Source of the DNA: Sphingomonas sp. NFR04
Lineage (GTDB): Bacteria > Pseudomonadota > Alphaproteobacteria > Sphingomonadales > Sphingomonadaceae
Direction of reading: 5' to 3'
Length of the DNA stretch: 64,000 nt
NCBI RefSeq assembly: GCF_900114095.1
Contig: NZ_FORV01000001.1
Coordinates: 248,001-312,000, forward strand
Part shown: positions 62,331-64,000 of the stretch, piece after piece
Layout of the letters: the number at the start of each line of letters is the position of its first letter
Position numbering within the stretch: the first letter of the stretch is position 1
Program-made: the position numbers and the translations under genes
Notes under the pieces: model-generated
What the model saw: only the letters and a program-made list of their open reading frames with translations
The model's database searches: none
What the model was told of the DNA's origin: nothing

Positions 62331-63827
62331 ATGACCTTCGATTTTACCGCGTACCGCCGCCAGTGGTTCACTGACGGCATCACCGCTCGCCGAGACCTGC
62401 TGGCCGGCATCGTCGTCGCCCTGGCGTTGATCCCGGAAGCGATCGGCTTCTCCATCATCGCCGGCGTCGACCCGCGCGTGGGACTCTACGCATCTGTCGC
62501 AATCGCGATGACCATAGCCCTGATCGGGGGGCGTCCCGGCATGATATCGGCCGCGACAGCGGCAGTCGCCGTCCTTGTCGGGCCGCTCGTGCGCCAGCAC
62601 GGCGTCGAATATCTCCTCGCGGCGACGATCCTGATGGGCGTGATCCAGATCGTAGCCGGCCTGCTGCGGCTCGATCTGGTCATGCAGTTCGTCTCGCGCT
62701 CGGTCATCACCGGCTTCGTCAACGCGCTCGCCATTCTGATCTTCCTGGCCCAGCTCCCCCAGCTGACGAATGTCGGCTGGCAGACCTACGCCATGGTCGC
62801 CGCCGGGCTGGCGATCATCTACGGCCTTCCACGCATCACGAAAGCGGTGCCGTCGCCGCTGATCGCCATCCTCGTGCTGAGCGCGGTCAGCATCGCCCTG
62901 TCGCTGCCGGTGCATACGGTGGGCGACATGGGCAAGCTGCCGCAGGGGCTGCCGAGCTTCGCCTTGCCGCACGTCCCGCTAAGCCTCGAGACGCTCCGGA
63001 TCATCCTGCCCTATTCGCTCACCATGGCGGCGGTGGGACTGCTGGAATCGCTGCTCACGGCCCAGATCGTCGATGACATGACCGACACCGAGAGCGACAA
63101 GCGCGGGGAATGTGCCGGACAAGGTGGATCAAATATCGTCGCGGCCCTGTTCGGCGGGATGGGCGGCTGCGCGATGATCGGCCAGTCGGTCATCAACGTC
63201 ACGTCGGGAGGGCGTGGGCGCTTGTCCACCTTCGTGGCCGGCGCCTTCCTGCTCTTCCTCCTCGCCGTGCTAGGCCCCTATGTCGGGCGCGTCCCGATGG
63301 CGGCGCTCGTAGCGGTGATGATCATGGTATCGATCGGCACCTTCAGCTGGAATTCGATCCCGAACCTTCGCCGTCACCCGCCGACCTCGTCCATCGTGAT
63401 GCTGATCACCGTGGTGGTGGTCGTCGCGACGCACGACCTGTCGCTGGGCGTCCTTGCGGGCGTCCTGCTTTCCGGGATCTTCTTCGCCGGCAAGGTGCAG
63501 CGCATGTTCTCGGTGGAGCGCGATCTCTCCGCAGACGGCACGCGCGCCGTCTACCGGGTCACCGGCGAGATCTTCTTCGCCTCGGTGAACCGCTTCACCC
63601 GCGCCTTTCAGGCAGAAGATCGCGCGGACCGGGTGGTGATCGACGTGACGGCAGCCCATTTCTGGGACATCTCCGCCGTTGGCGCGCTCGACAAGATCGT
63701 TGCACGGCTACGTCGCGATGGCCGCGCGGTCGACGTGGTCGGCTACAATCGAGCGAGCGCCGATATCGTGGATCGCTTCGCGCTCCACGACAAGACCGGC
63801 GTCGAACTGGGACTGGCGCCACACTGA
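62331..63827 (+). CDS. SulP-family anion transporter with STAS domain
   Basis: A 498-residue inner-membrane transporter. The SLC26/SulP core begins [20 protein letters not shown] and includes [40 protein letters not shown], and [20 protein letters not shown]. The C-terminal STAS domain starts [20 protein letters not shown] and contains [20 protein letters not shown]. Substrates may be sulfate, bicarbonate or dicarboxylates; the EIFF-F-SVN and [11 protein letters not shown] pattern matches the bacterial group that includes bicarbonate transporters. The start 62331 is preferred to the upstream GTG at 62310, though no strong ribosome site is visible. Confidence 0.9.
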   Translation: MTFDFTAYRRQWFTDGITARRDLLAGIVVALALIPEAIGFSIIAGVDPRVGLYASVAIAMTIALIGGRPGMISAATAAVAVLVGPLVRQHGVEYLLAATILMGVIQIVAGLLRLDLVMQFVSRSVITGFVNALAILIFLAQLPQLTNVGWQTYAMVAAGLAIIYGLPRITKAVPSPLIAILVLSAVSIALSLPVHTVGDMGKLPQGLPSFALPHVPLSLETLRIILPYSLTMAAVGLLESLLTAQIVDDMTDTESDKRGECAGQGGSNIVAALFGGMGGCAMIGQSVINVTSGGRGRLSTFVAGAFLLFLLAVLGPYVGRVPMAALVAVMIMVSIGTFSWNSIPNLRRHPPTSSIVMLITVVVVVATHDLSLGVLAGVLLSGIFFAGKVQRMFSVERDLSADGTRAVYRVTGEIFFASVNRFTRAFQAEDRADRVVIDVTAAHFWDISAVGALDKIVARLRRDGRAVDVVGYNRASADIVDRFALHDKTGVELGLAPH

Positions 63828-63982
63828 GCGGGTCGGCGGCTCTCCAGGCACGTGTGCCGAGCGCCGCCCTCCGCCACCCAGCAGATCAGCGGCGACTTGC
63901 CGCACGATCCGATCCGCTGGGGGAAAGGCTGACGGACTGGCGCCGCGGGAGCGATCGGCGGGCGGAAGGCGTTGGCAGAGAC

Positions 63983-64000
63983 ATGAACATCAGGAAGCTT
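63983..64000 (+). CDS. Possible start of a gene running off the right edge
   Basis: Six codons (MNIRKL) are visible before the window ends, with only a weak GGCAGAG upstream. The 155 bases before it hold no other gene. Too little is shown to identify a product. Confidence 0.2.

Overview
The window is about 64 kb of high-GC DNA that reads as chromosome of a Sphingomonas-like alphaproteobacterium. The basis is gene content and protein character: TonB-dependent receptors, SPOR-domain proteins, a pyrB/inactive-pyrC pair, a Lys/Ala-tailed trigger factor, DUF4402 pilins and the G+C-rich palindromic repeats typical of this family. There is no rRNA, CRISPR array, transposase or prophage. There is one tRNA gene, tRNA-Leu(TAG).

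Layout. 1-4.1 kb: a carbohydrate-use locus (TonB receptor, GntR/FadR regulator, GH27 and GH30 enzymes) with three matching operator sites. 4.3-15.9 kb: mostly housekeeping (tig, tRNA-Leu, gatB, gatA, gatC, ruvX) with a glycosyltransferase, two small proteins, a Crp-type regulator, a periplasmic cyclophilin, a DUF3089 hydrolase and a leucine-dehydrogenase/Lrp pair. 16-19.7 kb: a solitary flagellin, then pyrB and a dihydroorotase-like pyrC'. 19.7-23.8 kb: an orphan ParA-like operon with SPOR proteins, and a MipA-type porin. 23.8-29.1 kb: serB, miaA, ilvB, ilvN, ilvC. 29.2-34.2 kb: yceI, a TMEM175-type channel, folE-folM-like-folB and a lone chemoreceptor. 34.2-37.6 kb: repeats, leuA with a candidate leucine-rich leader peptide, a BLUF photoreceptor and a SWIB protein. 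37.7-40.1 kb: a universal stress protein, an Fnr-type regulator and OmpW. 40.3-43.6 kb: a surface-polysaccharide island including a protein resembling plant reversibly glycosylated polypeptides. 44-49.2 kb: a five-gene chaperone-usher pilus operon. 49.7-57 kb: an Oar-like TonB receptor, a DeoR regulator, a POT-type transporter and phospholipase C. 57.3-60.4 kb: an ECF sigma/anti-sigma pair divergent from a catalase-like peroxidase/cytochrome b561 operon. 61-63.8 kb: a YeiH-type and a SulP-type anion transporter.

How the parts work together. Branched-chain amino acid synthesis (ilvBNC, leuA) and degradation (leucine dehydrogenase plus an Lrp-type regulator) are both present. Three regulatory circuits can be read from the DNA. 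First, FadR-type operators (TNGTNNNACNA) overlap predicted promoters of the TonB receptor and the GH27-GH30 operon. Second, a Leu-codon-rich leader ORF lies before leuA, with its stop codon inside a hairpin. Third, two ECF-type promoters of identical spacing face outward between the sigma factor gene and the peroxidase operon.

Assignments rest on reading the protein sequences and motifs. No database search was run.
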